DNA of 64,000 nt from Thalassospira profundimaris (GTDB taxonomy: Bacteria; Pseudomonadota; Alphaproteobacteria; Rhodospirillales; Thalassospiraceae): NCBI RefSeq assembly GCF_003326755.1, contig NZ_JPWH01000001.1, positions 304,227 to 368,226 on the forward strand. Reading direction: 5' to 3'. Below, piece by piece: positions 34,662 to 43,283 of this stretch. The notes beneath the pieces were generated by a model. That model was not told the origin of the DNA, searched no databases, and worked only from the letters and a program-made list of their open reading frames with translations. The position numbers were made by a program, and so were the translations under genes. Position 1 is the first letter of the stretch. Each line of letters opens with the position of its first letter.

Positions 34662-36191
34662 ATGGAAACGATCAAATTAATCCCGGGCGAATTGACACTG
34701 GCCCAATTGCGCAAAATTGCCGCAGGCAATGTGCAGATCGATATTGACGATACCTGCTGGGAGCGGGTTGCCATCGCCGCCGGTACGGTGGAAGAAGTGC
34801 TCAAACGCGGCAAAAGCGTTTATGGCATCAATACCGGCTTTGGCCTGATGGCAAAAACCCGCATCGATGAAGACAGCCTGCGCGATTTGCAGCGCAATCT
34901 GGTGCTCTCGCACTGCACGGGTACGGGCGATCCGGTGCCTGACGCGGTTGTGCGTCTGATTTTGGCCTTAAAAGTCACAAGCCTTGCCGCCGGGCATTCC
35001 GGTGTGCGTCCGATGGTGATTGATGCGCTGATTGCCCTGTTTAATCATGGTGTTTACCCGATCATTCCGGCCAAGGGATCGGTCGGGGCCTCGGGTGATC
35101 TGGCACCGCTGGCACATATGAGCCTGGCCCTGATCGGCGAGGGGGATGTGCGCCAGAGCGGCACCATGATGCCCGCCGTTCAGGGCTTGGCAAAGGCCGG
35201 GATCGAGGCCGTCACCCTTGCACCGAAGGAAGGCCTGGCCCTGTTAAACGGGACCCAGGTTTCAACCGCGCTAACCCTTTCGGGCCTGTTTGCCATAGAG
35301 GATAATTTTGCCGCCGCCGTTTTAGCCGGTTCGGTGTCGGTGGATGCAGCCAAGGGCAGCGATACCCCGTTTGATGAACGCATTCATAAACTGCGCCGCC
35401 AGCCGGGCCAGATTGCGGTTGCCGCGAAATACCGTGAATTGCTGGCCGATTCCGAAATTCGCCGATCCCATGTTGATTGCGAACGGGTGCAGGACCCGTA
35501 CTCCCTGCGCTGTCAGCCCCAGGTGATGGGGGCGTGTCTGGATCAGATCAATCATGCCGCCGCCATTCTGGAACGCGAGGCCAATGCCGTAACCGATAAC
35601 CCGCTGATCTTCCCCGATCAGGGCGATATTCTTTCGGGGGGGAACTTCCATGCCGAGCCAGTGGCCTTCGCGGCCGATATTCTGGCGATTGCGGCATCGG
35701 AAATTGGTGCCATTGCCGAACGACGCATTGCCCTGTTGATTGACCCGGCAATGGTCGATTTACCGGCATTTCTGGTGGAAAATGGCGGTTTGAATTCCGG
35801 TTTCATGATTGCGCAGGTCACAGCGGCGGCCCTGGCATCGGAAAACAAAACGCTGGCCCATCCGGCATCGATTGACAGTTTGCCAACCTCGGCCAATCAG
35901 GAAGACCATGTGTCGATGGCAACCTTTGCCGGGCGGCGTTTGGCCGATATTGCCGATAATGTGAATGGTATTTTGGCAATTGAAATGCTGGCCGCCTGCC
36001 AGGCCATTGAATTTCGCCGCCCGATGACCTCTAGCGAAGCACTGGAAAAAGTGATTGCATCGGTGCGGGCGGTGGCCGCCTTTTATGACAGGGACCGCTA
36101 TTTCGCCCCCGATATTGCCGCGGTAAAGACCCTTTTGAAATCATCGGTCATTCACGGCTATGTCGATGATCTTTTGCCCAGCTTTGCCTGA
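34662..36191 (+). CDS. hutH: Histidine ammonia-lyase
   Basis: 509 residues, the usual length. 'YGINTGFG' (active-site Tyr54) and 'GSVGASGDLAPLAHM' hold the Ala143-Ser144-Gly145 triad that cyclises to the MIO electrophile. 'GLALLNGTQ', 'QDPYSLRCQPQVMGA' and 'TSANQEDHVSM' are also conserved. It deaminates L-histidine to urocanate, the first step of histidine breakdown, in the cytoplasm. A GGTGAAAAATC ribosome-binding region precedes ATG 34662. A hutU (urocanase) gene is not found in this window although HutI follows directly; it must lie elsewhere. Expression is probably controlled by the divergent hutC product. Confidence 0.96.
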   Translation: METIKLIPGELTLAQLRKIAAGNVQIDIDDTCWERVAIAAGTVEEVLKRGKSVYGINTGFGLMAKTRIDEDSLRDLQRNLVLSHCTGTGDPVPDAVVRLILALKVTSLAAGHSGVRPMVIDALIALFNHGVYPIIPAKGSVGASGDLAPLAHMSLALIGEGDVRQSGTMMPAVQGLAKAGIEAVTLAPKEGLALLNGTQVSTALTLSGLFAIEDNFAAAVLAGSVSVDAAKGSDTPFDERIHKLRRQPGQIAVAAKYRELLADSEIRRSHVDCERVQDPYSLRCQPQVMGACLDQINHAAAILEREANAVTDNPLIFPDQGDILSGGNFHAEPVAFAADILAIAASEIGAIAERRIALLIDPAMVDLPAFLVENGGLNSGFMIAQVTAAALASENKTLAHPASIDSLPTSANQEDHVSMATFAGRRLADIADNVNGILAIEMLAACQAIEFRRPMTSSEALEKVIASVRAVAAFYDRDRYFAPDIAAVKTLLKSSVIHGYVDDLLPSFA

Positions 36192-36286
36192 TCAATTGGC
36201 TCCCCCGAAAGGGGAAGGCCGGTCAGGATGAGCCTGAAAACATGAGCGACTGCGCCATTGACGTTATTACGTGAATGGCGCATGCT

Positions 36287-36300
36287 TATGTATATACATA
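36287..36300. promoter_or_regulatory. HutC-like operator upstream of hutI
   Basis: TATGTATATACATA, a perfect 14-bp palindrome 27 bp before the hutI start, sharing the TGTATATACA core with the site between hutC and hutH. Its position would block a hutI promoter, so hutI probably has its own repressed promoter. Confidence 0.65.
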
Positions 36301-36326
36301 TAAACTGCCAGGACAGGGATAAAACC

Positions 36327-37556
36327 ATGTGGGATCATATCTGGATCAACGGTCAATTTGCCACCATGAACCCGGCCATCGAGACGCCTTATGGTGCCCT
36401 TGAAAATGGGGCCATCGCGGTAAAGGACGGCAAGATCGCCTGGATTGGTTCGATGGATGACCTGGCAGGGGACCCGGCAAAGCTGGCCGCAAAAGTCAGC
36501 GATTTGGCCGGGGCCTGGGTCACACCCGGTCTGGTCGATTGTCACACCCATCTGGTGTATGGCGGCAACCGGGCAGATGAATTTGAAAAACGCCTGAATG
36601 GCGTAAGTTACGAGGAAATTGCCCGGGCGGGTGGCGGCATTCGTGCCTCGGTCACGGCAACCCGTGCCGCAAGCGAAGACGAATTGGTGGCAAAAGCGCA
36701 AAAGCGTTTGAATAATTTGCTGCGCGAGGGGGTGACCACCCTGGAAATCAAATCGGGTTATGGTCTGCGCACCGAAGACGAAGCCAAAATGCTGCGCGCG
36801 GCCCGTCGCCTTGGCCGGGAAAATGACCTTGATGTGGTGACGACATTCCTTGGAGCGCATGCGCTGCCACCAGAATATGCGGATGATGCCGATGGGTATA
36901 TCGAGCTTGTATGTTCGGAAATGCTGCCGGCCATTGCGGCCGAGGGGCTGGCCGATGCCGTGGATGCGTTTTGTGAAAATATTGCCTTCAATACCGAACA
37001 AACCCGCCGCGTGTTCGAGGCCGCGCGCAAGCTGAACCTGCCGGTGAAATTGCATGCTGAACAGTTAAGCGATCAAAAAGGCAGCATCCTTGCAGCGGAT
37101 TATCACGCCCTTTCAACCGATCATCTGGAATATCTGGAAGAAGACGGTGTGGCGGCGATGGCAAAGGCCGGGGTGACGGCGGTGTTGCTGCCCGGTGCCT
37201 TTTATTGCCTGCGTGAAACCAAATTGCCGCCGCTTGACCTGTTACGCCAGCATGGGGTGAATATCGCGATTGCGACCGACAGCAACCCGGGCACCTCGCC
37301 CGCCTTGTCGCTGCTGTTAATGGCCAATATGGCCTGTACCCTGTTTCGCATGACACCGGAAGAATCCCTGGCGGGTATTACCCGCAACGGTGCGCGTGCC
37401 CTGGGGCGTGGCGACACCCACGGCACCCTCGAAACCGGCAAGGTTGCCGATTTTGTGGTCTGGGGTATCGATAGCCCGGCTGAACTGTCCTATGCCATTG
37501 GCGGTAATCCCTGTCAGACAGTGATTTATAAAGGCATCGAGCGTACGCCTGGCTGA
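36327..37556 (+). CDS. hutI: Imidazolonepropionase
   Basis: 409 residues of the amidohydrolase superfamily. '[16 protein letters not shown]' carries the two N-terminal metal-binding histidines, 'EIKSGYGL' and '[11 protein letters not shown]' substrate and metal residues, 'KLHAEQLSD' another histidine, 'STDHLEYL' and '[11 protein letters not shown]' the final Asp. It opens the ring of imidazolone-5-propionate to N-formimino-L-glutamate, the third step of histidine breakdown. ATG 36327 is chosen because GGACAGGG lies upstream and it gives the usual N-terminus; an in-frame frame reaching 36258 would read through the operator palindrome. It follows hutH after 135 bp. Confidence 0.96.
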   Translation: MWDHIWINGQFATMNPAIETPYGALENGAIAVKDGKIAWIGSMDDLAGDPAKLAAKVSDLAGAWVTPGLVDCHTHLVYGGNRADEFEKRLNGVSYEEIARAGGGIRASVTATRAASEDELVAKAQKRLNNLLREGVTTLEIKSGYGLRTEDEAKMLRAARRLGRENDLDVVTTFLGAHALPPEYADDADGYIELVCSEMLPAIAAEGLADAVDAFCENIAFNTEQTRRVFEAARKLNLPVKLHAEQLSDQKGSILAADYHALSTDHLEYLEEDGVAAMAKAGVTAVLLPGAFYCLRETKLPPLDLLRQHGVNIAIATDSNPGTSPALSLLLMANMACTLFRMTPEESLAGITRNGARALGRGDTHGTLETGKVADFVVWGIDSPAELSYAIGGNPCQTVIYKGIERTPG

Positions 37557-37615
37557 TAGGGGGCTTTACTTTCCTGACAGGTTTTTGCGGGAAACATACA
37601 TCCAGCGACATTACT

Positions 37616-37634
37616 GAGTATCATTATCATTCTT
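37616..37634. promoter_or_regulatory. Fur-box-like sequence upstream of the siderophore-type cassette
   Basis: On the minus strand the 19-mer reads AAGAATGATAATGATACTC, 14 of 19 matches to the classical GATAATGATAATCATTATC Fur box by my count. It lies 51 bp before the AraC regulator start, where iron-dependent control would be expected. Confidence 0.5.
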
Positions 37635-37684
37635 AATAACCTACAATTGGTAATGCGATTGTGTGTTGTAAGAAGGTTCCTCTG

Positions 37685-38662
37685 ATGACTCTTTCTCCGG
37701 CGCTGCAAGATATGCCATCGGGCATATTAAATGTGAATGCAGATCATTTGTCCGGTTTTGTTGCGGAACGTGGATGGCGGGAAAATCAGCTTTCTGTGCG
37801 TCATGGCCGTACGCGTTTCGTCACAGGAAATATTGCGTCGGGAATTTCGATTACCAAAAGCGATTGTCTTCTAAAACAGGATTTTCGATCCCGTGTAGAT
37901 CATGACGCGCCGGTTGCGATTTTGGGCTTCGGCATTGCAGGACACAGTAATTTTTCCTTTGGGCGTCATTCAAAATCGTCTTTGGTCCGTCCGGGCGATA
38001 TTTGGCTTTATACGCCTGATGATCAGGCAATGTGTCGCCACACACCTGCCGGTCAGGGGTGCCAGATGGTGGCCGTTAAATTTGGTGGTCATCGCATTGC
38101 ATCGGTATTGGATGAAATGGCGGATAGCGGGGTGAGTTCGGTTCAATCCGGCGGTCATGCGATACGCTTGAATACCGGTCTGGACATGCCGGCGACCTTG
38201 CGTGATTTGCTTGCCAATCCGCTTGTCACAGCGTTGGATCGTCTTGCGGCGGAAAGTGCTGCCTTGGCGCTGCTGGTCGATTGTTTGCAAACAATGCCAA
38301 TAATCGATCCAGGCCTGCCCGGTGCCGTTTCGGCAGAGGAAAAACGGGTGATCGCGCAGGTTCGTGACGTGCTGACCAAGGATCTTTCCTGCCCGCCGGA
38401 CCTTGAAACACTGGCCCGGATGACCGGATTTACCCATACCCGGCTTAATCGGTGTTTCCGCAAGGTATATGGCACAACCGTGTTTGCCTGGTTGCGTGAA
38501 TACCGGCTGGAACAGGCCAGAATATTGCTGGGCCGGGACCATCAAAGCATTACCGATATTGCCTATTTTTGTGGCTTTAGCAGTTCCAGCCATTTTGGCA
38601 GTTGTTTTCGCGCGCGCTTTGGCCTGACACCACAGCAATATCGTTGTTGCCCTGAAAAGTGA
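37685..38662 (+). CDS. AraC-family regulator of PchR/YbtA type
   Basis: 325 residues. ATG 37685 is chosen because AAGAAGG lies 8 bp upstream (an in-frame GTG at 37661 is less likely). The C-terminal ~100 residues hold two helix-turn-helix units: 'LETLARMTGFTHTRLNRCFRKVYGTTVFAWLREYRLEQARILL' and 'SITDIAYFCGFSSSSHFGSCFRARFGLTPQQYR'; the 'TRLNRCF…TVFAWLREYRLEQAR' text is typical of PchR/YbtA regulators, which use intracellular ferric-siderophore as inducer. The N-terminal ~220 residues are the presumed ligand domain. It heads a four-gene run with an MFS transporter, a TonB receptor and a methyltransferase, and probably activates them in response to the imported siderophore. Confidence 0.85.
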   Translation: MTLSPALQDMPSGILNVNADHLSGFVAERGWRENQLSVRHGRTRFVTGNIASGISITKSDCLLKQDFRSRVDHDAPVAILGFGIAGHSNFSFGRHSKSSLVRPGDIWLYTPDDQAMCRHTPAGQGCQMVAVKFGGHRIASVLDEMADSGVSSVQSGGHAIRLNTGLDMPATLRDLLANPLVTALDRLAAESAALALLVDCLQTMPIIDPGLPGAVSAEEKRVIAQVRDVLTKDLSCPPDLETLARMTGFTHTRLNRCFRKVYGTTVFAWLREYRLEQARILLGRDHQSITDIAYFCGFSSSSHFGSCFRARFGLTPQQYRCCPEK

Positions 38663-38772
38663 AATGATGTTCGCCCGATGATGGTGGATGTTCGCCATAT
38701 GATAGCGCCGGAAAACAGACCTTTCTACGAGACGGGATGACTATTTCGTCACGGATCATGGGAAGGGATCAG

Positions 38773-40014
38773 ATGGATCGGAACATTGCCAAACCGGAAG
38801 GTTTTAGCAGAACAGACATGATTGCCCGGAGATGTCTGGTTGGGGCGCTGATTGCAAATGCAACAGGACATTCATTTATCCTGATTGTGATGCCGTCTTT
38901 GGGCCGGGTATTTGGGTTTGGTGATATGCAGACGGGCCTTTTGGTTGGCATGTCGGCATTGTTATTGGCCCTGTCCGGTCCGTTTTGGGGGGCCATTAGT
39001 GACCGTAAAGGCCGTCGCCCGGTTTTATTGACGGCTTTGATTTCCGCGGTTGGGTTTTTGCTCCTGTTAGCGGGAATTCTATATAAACGCGCGGCATTTG
39101 ATCATCCTGGCAGTTTGTTCGCCGTTTTGCTGTGCGCACGGCTTGTTCAGGTGGGGTTGGGCGGTGGTTTGATGCCGGCCGCCCAGGCGTGGCTGGCTGA
39201 TCGTTCCGGTCCGCAACAGCGGGCTTCTGCAATGGCACTGATGGGAAGTGCCTTTGGGCTGGGGTCCATTCTGGGCGGTATTGTTGCCTGGCTGATGAGT
39301 GCGACAGCCCTGCTTCCGGCATTGGGTCTGATTGCGGGGTTTATCCTGTTTACCATTGTGGGGCTGGTCTTGACCCTGCAGGATGATCCACACAAAGTCG
39401 TGCCTCAACAGGCGTCATCTTTGTTCCCGGCAAACGGGGGGCGGATCAATTTATATGGTTTAGTGCCGTTTTTGATGGTTACTGTCTGCGGCTTGTCTGT
39501 TTACGGGCTGTTGTATCAGGTCACACCTTTGCGGTTGCAGGATGTGATGGGTTTTTCAGCGGAACAGGCCATGCAGCAAAGCGGCAGGATGATGATGCTG
39601 TCACTGGCAGGCATGGTGGTGGCCCAGGGCATTGGTGTGCGTATGTTGCGCTGGCGTCCGGCTGTTTTGCTGCAAAGCGGGGCGATCATGGCGATATTGG
39701 CCATGATCGGTGCTGTGGCAGCGCCCACATTATTGCCCCTGACATTATCAATGATTTTTTTGGGCATTTCCCTGGGGTTGTTAATCCCGGGAAATCTGGC
39801 TTTGTTAAGCCTTGCCGTGGGGCCGGATGCGCAGGCACGTGGGGCGGGAATAAATGCCATTGCCCAGGGAATTGGCATGGCAGCAGGCCCGGTGGCCGGG
39901 GCGGGGCTGTATCAGGTCTCCGAAATCGCACCTTATGTGCTGAATGTTTTTCTGTTGGTATTGATTGGCGTCATCTCCCTGTTTTTGCGCCGTAAATATG
40001 CGTTCGCCGTTTGA
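38773..40014 (+). CDS. MFS transporter (siderophore-type cassette)
   Basis: 413 residues, 12 membrane spans. The family signature between TM2 and TM3 is 'GPFWGAISDRKGRRPVLLTAL' (G-x3-D-R-x-G-R-R). ATG 38773 is preferred (GGAAGGG 5 bp upstream) over ATG 38737 and 38758. It resembles DHA1-type drug/siderophore carriers. In yersiniabactin and pyochelin systems an MFS protein (YbtX, FptX) sits beside an AraC regulator and a TonB receptor as here, so it may import or export the siderophore across the inner membrane. Direction of transport cannot be told from sequence. Confidence 0.85.
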   Translation: MDRNIAKPEGFSRTDMIARRCLVGALIANATGHSFILIVMPSLGRVFGFGDMQTGLLVGMSALLLALSGPFWGAISDRKGRRPVLLTALISAVGFLLLLAGILYKRAAFDHPGSLFAVLLCARLVQVGLGGGLMPAAQAWLADRSGPQQRASAMALMGSAFGLGSILGGIVAWLMSATALLPALGLIAGFILFTIVGLVLTLQDDPHKVVPQQASSLFPANGGRINLYGLVPFLMVTVCGLSVYGLLYQVTPLRLQDVMGFSAEQAMQQSGRMMMLSLAGMVVAQGIGVRMLRWRPAVLLQSGAIMAILAMIGAVAAPTLLPLTLSMIFLGISLGLLIPGNLALLSLAVGPDAQARGAGINAIAQGIGMAAGPVAGAGLYQVSEIAPYVLNVFLLVLIGVISLFLRRKYAFAV

Positions 40015-40105
40015 TATTCCCGTGTTCGGCATTTGATCGCGGCTTTTTCCAACACGCACTAAGCCTTTTCACCGGATTAACCTGGAAAAGGGAAGGGTAC
40101 AAAGG

Positions 40106-42223
40106 ATGCGTATCGGGAAAAGAGGCCTTGGTGCCACGGTCTCTGTTATGGCGGTTTGTTTGGGCAATATGGCGGCTACCGCCCAGGAGGGCGCAGGGCC
40201 AAAAACGGAAAAGACAGACGATCCCGTATCGGTTTTTCAAACGGAACCGGTGGTGATTGATGCAAGGCGTTGGCAGGAAACGCTGGATCGTATTCCAGGC
40301 AGTGTTTCGGTCTTCGGGAAATCTGCCCTGGACCGGCCGATGGTGGATGATCTGGCCGTGATCGCAAAAAAGGTGCCCAATGTTCAGATCGAACAAAGCA
40401 CCATTTTAAAGCGTGTAGTGATTCGAGGCATGACGGCCACGGATACATCCATGCAGGACCCGGTGGGATATTTTGTTAATGATGTGGCTTTGCCGCATGG
40501 TGCCATGCAGGCGCCGCGCCTGTTTGATGCCGACAGCATGGAAATTATCAAAGGGCCGCAGGGAACCCTGTATGGGCGCAATACCGAAGCAGGCGCCATC
40601 AAGGTTTCTACCGCAACACCGGACTGGTCAAACAGTGCCGAAATGGGGCTGGAAACCTATTTTGAGGATGGCGCGCGAAACTGGGTGCCGGGCTATGTTG
40701 CCAATGCCAGGGTTTCAGGTGTGATTGTGCCGGACAAGGCCGCCGTAAGTTTTGCCCTGCGGGGGGAAACAACGGATGGCGTCTATTACAACCAGTATGA
40801 TGACAGCAAAAAGGGTGGTGATGATAATAATTTCACCAGTTCGGCCGGGCTGAGTATTTGGGCCGGTGATGATACCGAAATCACGTTAAAAAGCGTGATT
40901 GACCGGCAAAATCTTGGCAAGCAGCGTATTCGCTATACCGACGGGGCACGGGCGACCGACCGTTTTGTGACCAACTATAATTCAACAAGTTATGATGACA
41001 GTTTAAGTGCCGTTCAATCCCTGCGGGTGGATCATGACTTTGATGGTTTGAAGCTGACATCGGTTTCGGGCTGGGCGCATTATGACCGTGACTTTGAGAT
41101 GGATCTTGATGCCTGGACCCTGCCATCCTTGCCCACGCAGCTTTCCAATCAAAACGATGCCCTGTCCCAGGAAGTGCGCCTGTCATCCGATCAGCCTGGT
41201 TCGGACTGGCGGTGGCTGGCGGGTTTGTATGGTTTTTATGAATGGTCAAATACCGATTTTCGCTTTTCCACCCCGCGCACAACCCGCCTGACAGATATTG
41301 AACAAACCGGGGCGGCTGCGTTTGGTCAGGTGGAAGTCAATGTGACGGAAAAAGTCCGCCTGGGCGGTGGGGCACGGCTTGAGCGTATCAGCCAGGAAGG
41401 ATCTCAGCATTATGACAGTGGTACGGGCAACCGCGCCTATTATGCGGATCATACGACGACAACCACCGTCTTGCCCAAGGTTTCGCTTTCTTACGATGTT
41501 TCCGATGGTGTGATGGCCTATGCCTCTTATGCGCGGGGCTATTTGCCCGGCGGGTATAATTATGCGCAATCAACCGATATTTCCGGTTTTACCTATGACC
41601 CTGAATATAGCTGGACGGCGGAAACCGGCGTGAAATTAGCGGCCTTTGATGGGCAGTTAACGACGGATCTTTCCCTGTTCCACACCAAAGTCACCGACAT
41701 GCAGATCATTGATTTTGTGGTTGGGGGAAACCAGAAAGTTTCAAATGCGGGTGAAGCGGAAATTTATGGCCTGGAAGTCAGTGCCGATGGACGCGTAACC
41801 GAGGAATGGTCGGTTTATGGCTCGTTCGGGTTGCAGCATGCCGAAGCAACATCCTATCGGACGACAACGGCCATGGGCGCGACACAGGATTTTTCGGGCA
41901 ACAGATTGCCAATGGCAGCGAGCTATACCTATGCGGCGGGTCTTTCCTATCGGCAAAATGGCGAAAATGGCTGGTTTGGTCAGGCCGGGCTTAACGGGTC
42001 GGGGCCGTATTATTTCAATAGTCAGAATACCGCCCGTCAGGATGCTTATGCCATTACCGATGCGGAAATCGGCTATCGCCTCGGGCGGTCGGAAGTTTCG
42101 CTTTGGATGTCCAATATTTTTGATCAGGAAACCTACCGCCGGGCGACGGCAACAATGGCGGGTATGGTTGTAGAAGACGGGCAAGCCCGCACAATCGGGG
42201 TGAACTGGCGGGTAAAATGGTAA
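40106..42223 (+). CDS. TonB-dependent outer-membrane receptor, FyuA-like
   Basis: 705 residues. Signal peptide to about 'MAATAQE'; a TonB-box-like stretch 'EPVVIDARR'; plug domain with 'RVVIRGMTATDTSMQDPVGYFVNDV' and 'MEIIKGPQGTLYGRNTEAGAIKV'; 22-stranded barrel ending 'TIGVNWRVKW'. The barrel text 'ASYARGYLPGGYN', 'SLFHTKVTDMQIIDFVVGGNQKVSNAGEAEIYGLE' and 'WMSNIFDQETYRR' lines up with the Yersinia FyuA receptor as I remember it. It should import a ferric siderophore, energised by TonB-ExbBD. The gene has a GGAAGGG…AAAGG ribosome-binding region and overlaps the methyltransferase gene by 7 bp. No siderophore synthetase is in the window. Confidence 0.9.
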   Translation: MRIGKRGLGATVSVMAVCLGNMAATAQEGAGPKTEKTDDPVSVFQTEPVVIDARRWQETLDRIPGSVSVFGKSALDRPMVDDLAVIAKKVPNVQIEQSTILKRVVIRGMTATDTSMQDPVGYFVNDVALPHGAMQAPRLFDADSMEIIKGPQGTLYGRNTEAGAIKVSTATPDWSNSAEMGLETYFEDGARNWVPGYVANARVSGVIVPDKAAVSFALRGETTDGVYYNQYDDSKKGGDDNNFTSSAGLSIWAGDDTEITLKSVIDRQNLGKQRIRYTDGARATDRFVTNYNSTSYDDSLSAVQSLRVDHDFDGLKLTSVSGWAHYDRDFEMDLDAWTLPSLPTQLSNQNDALSQEVRLSSDQPGSDWRWLAGLYGFYEWSNTDFRFSTPRTTRLTDIEQTGAAAFGQVEVNVTEKVRLGGGARLERISQEGSQHYDSGTGNRAYYADHTTTTTVLPKVSLSYDVSDGVMAYASYARGYLPGGYNYAQSTDISGFTYDPEYSWTAETGVKLAAFDGQLTTDLSLFHTKVTDMQIIDFVVGGNQKVSNAGEAEIYGLEVSADGRVTEEWSVYGSFGLQHAEATSYRTTTAMGATQDFSGNRLPMAASYTYAAGLSYRQNGENGWFGQAGLNGSGPYYFNSQNTARQDAYAITDAEIGYRLGRSEVSLWMSNIFDQETYRRATATMAGMVVEDGQARTIGVNWRVKW

Positions 42224-43227
42224 ATTCCGTGATGAATAAACAAGATAACCTGCTGCCCGCCACATTGTTTGATTTGGTGCAGGCCCCGTTGCGCTGGCAA
42301 GTTGTCAAAATTGCCTTTTCACAGGGTATTTTTGATCATTTGGTGACCCCTTTAACAGCGCAAGACCTGGCGACAAAACTGGGTTTTGATGCGGTGCGCT
42401 GTGAATTATACCTGAATGCCCTGTGCGCGATGGGACTGATTGAAAAACAGCAGGGACTGTTTGCTAATCGCGCCGAATATGGTGATTTCTTGCGAAGCGA
42501 TGGTAAAAAATCCATCGGTGAATTGTTCCTTCAGCTCTCGCAAACCCGGCATGATGATCTTGAACTGTTATTGCGGGGGGCTGAAAAGACGGTACCTCTG
42601 GATATGAACAGTGAAGAGCACTGGGATGGGGCTGCCAAAAGCTTGTTGGCTTTTCATCGGGCCGTGGCCGGAAAGCAGATGTTTGCCTGCCTTAGTGAAT
42701 TGCCGGAATGGGAAAATGCCCGGCATGTTCTCGATATTGGGGCGGGGTCATCGATTTTGGCGCAAGGAATTGTGACTTCCCACCCGGCGCGGCAGGTCAC
42801 AATCATTGATTTACCGCCTTTGGCCCGGCGGATGAAGCAAGAACAATTGGTGGATTTCCCTGCCCGTGAGCGTGTTAACGTGATTGAGGGGGATTTTAAC
42901 CTTGTTGATTTGCCCGAGAAGCAGGATGTGATTTGGGCGTCGATGACGCTTTATTATGCCCGCGACCTTGAGGCGCTTTTGCGCCGTTGCCACAAGGCCC
43001 TGGCCCCTGGTGGGGTGTTTGTCAGCTTTCATGAAGAATTGTGCCAAGAACGAACAGCACCAGAATCCCATATTGTTGGGCGGCTGGTACCGGCCATGAA
43101 GGGCAACGCCACGTCATTTGACAAAGACCAGATCGCACAGGCGGTGCGGGCGGCCGGTTTTGCCAGTGTTTCGGTCCGCACGGTACAAACCGTCGTTGGT
43201 CCAATGGCCGTAACAGTTGGACGATAG
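42217..43227 (+). CDS. SAM-dependent O-methyltransferase (small-molecule type)
   Basis: 336 residues. An N-terminal winged-helix dimerisation domain (residues ~15-85: 'GIFDHLVTPLTAQDLATKLGFDAVRCELYLNALCAMGLIEKQQGLFAN') precedes a class I methyltransferase core with motif I 'VLDIGAGSSIL', 'VTIIDLPPLARRM', and 'LEALLRRCHKALAPGGVFVSFHE'. This is the layout of plant-type/CrtF/BchU-like and antibiotic O-methyltransferases. Its start overlaps the TonB receptor stop, with GGCGGG 5 bp upstream, so it belongs to the cassette. It might modify an imported siderophore or a pigment; this is inference. ATG 42232 is an alternative start. Confidence 0.85.
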   Translation: MVNSVMNKQDNLLPATLFDLVQAPLRWQVVKIAFSQGIFDHLVTPLTAQDLATKLGFDAVRCELYLNALCAMGLIEKQQGLFANRAEYGDFLRSDGKKSIGELFLQLSQTRHDDLELLLRGAEKTVPLDMNSEEHWDGAAKSLLAFHRAVAGKQMFACLSELPEWENARHVLDIGAGSSILAQGIVTSHPARQVTIIDLPPLARRMKQEQLVDFPARERVNVIEGDFNLVDLPEKQDVIWASMTLYYARDLEALLRRCHKALAPGGVFVSFHEELCQERTAPESHIVGRLVPAMKGNATSFDKDQIAQAVRAAGFASVSVRTVQTVVGPMAVTVGR

Positions 43228-43283
43228 CCGGTTTTGGCATATGGCTGCAAAGCGCTTTAGCGTAAAGGGTAGGGTATGGATTT

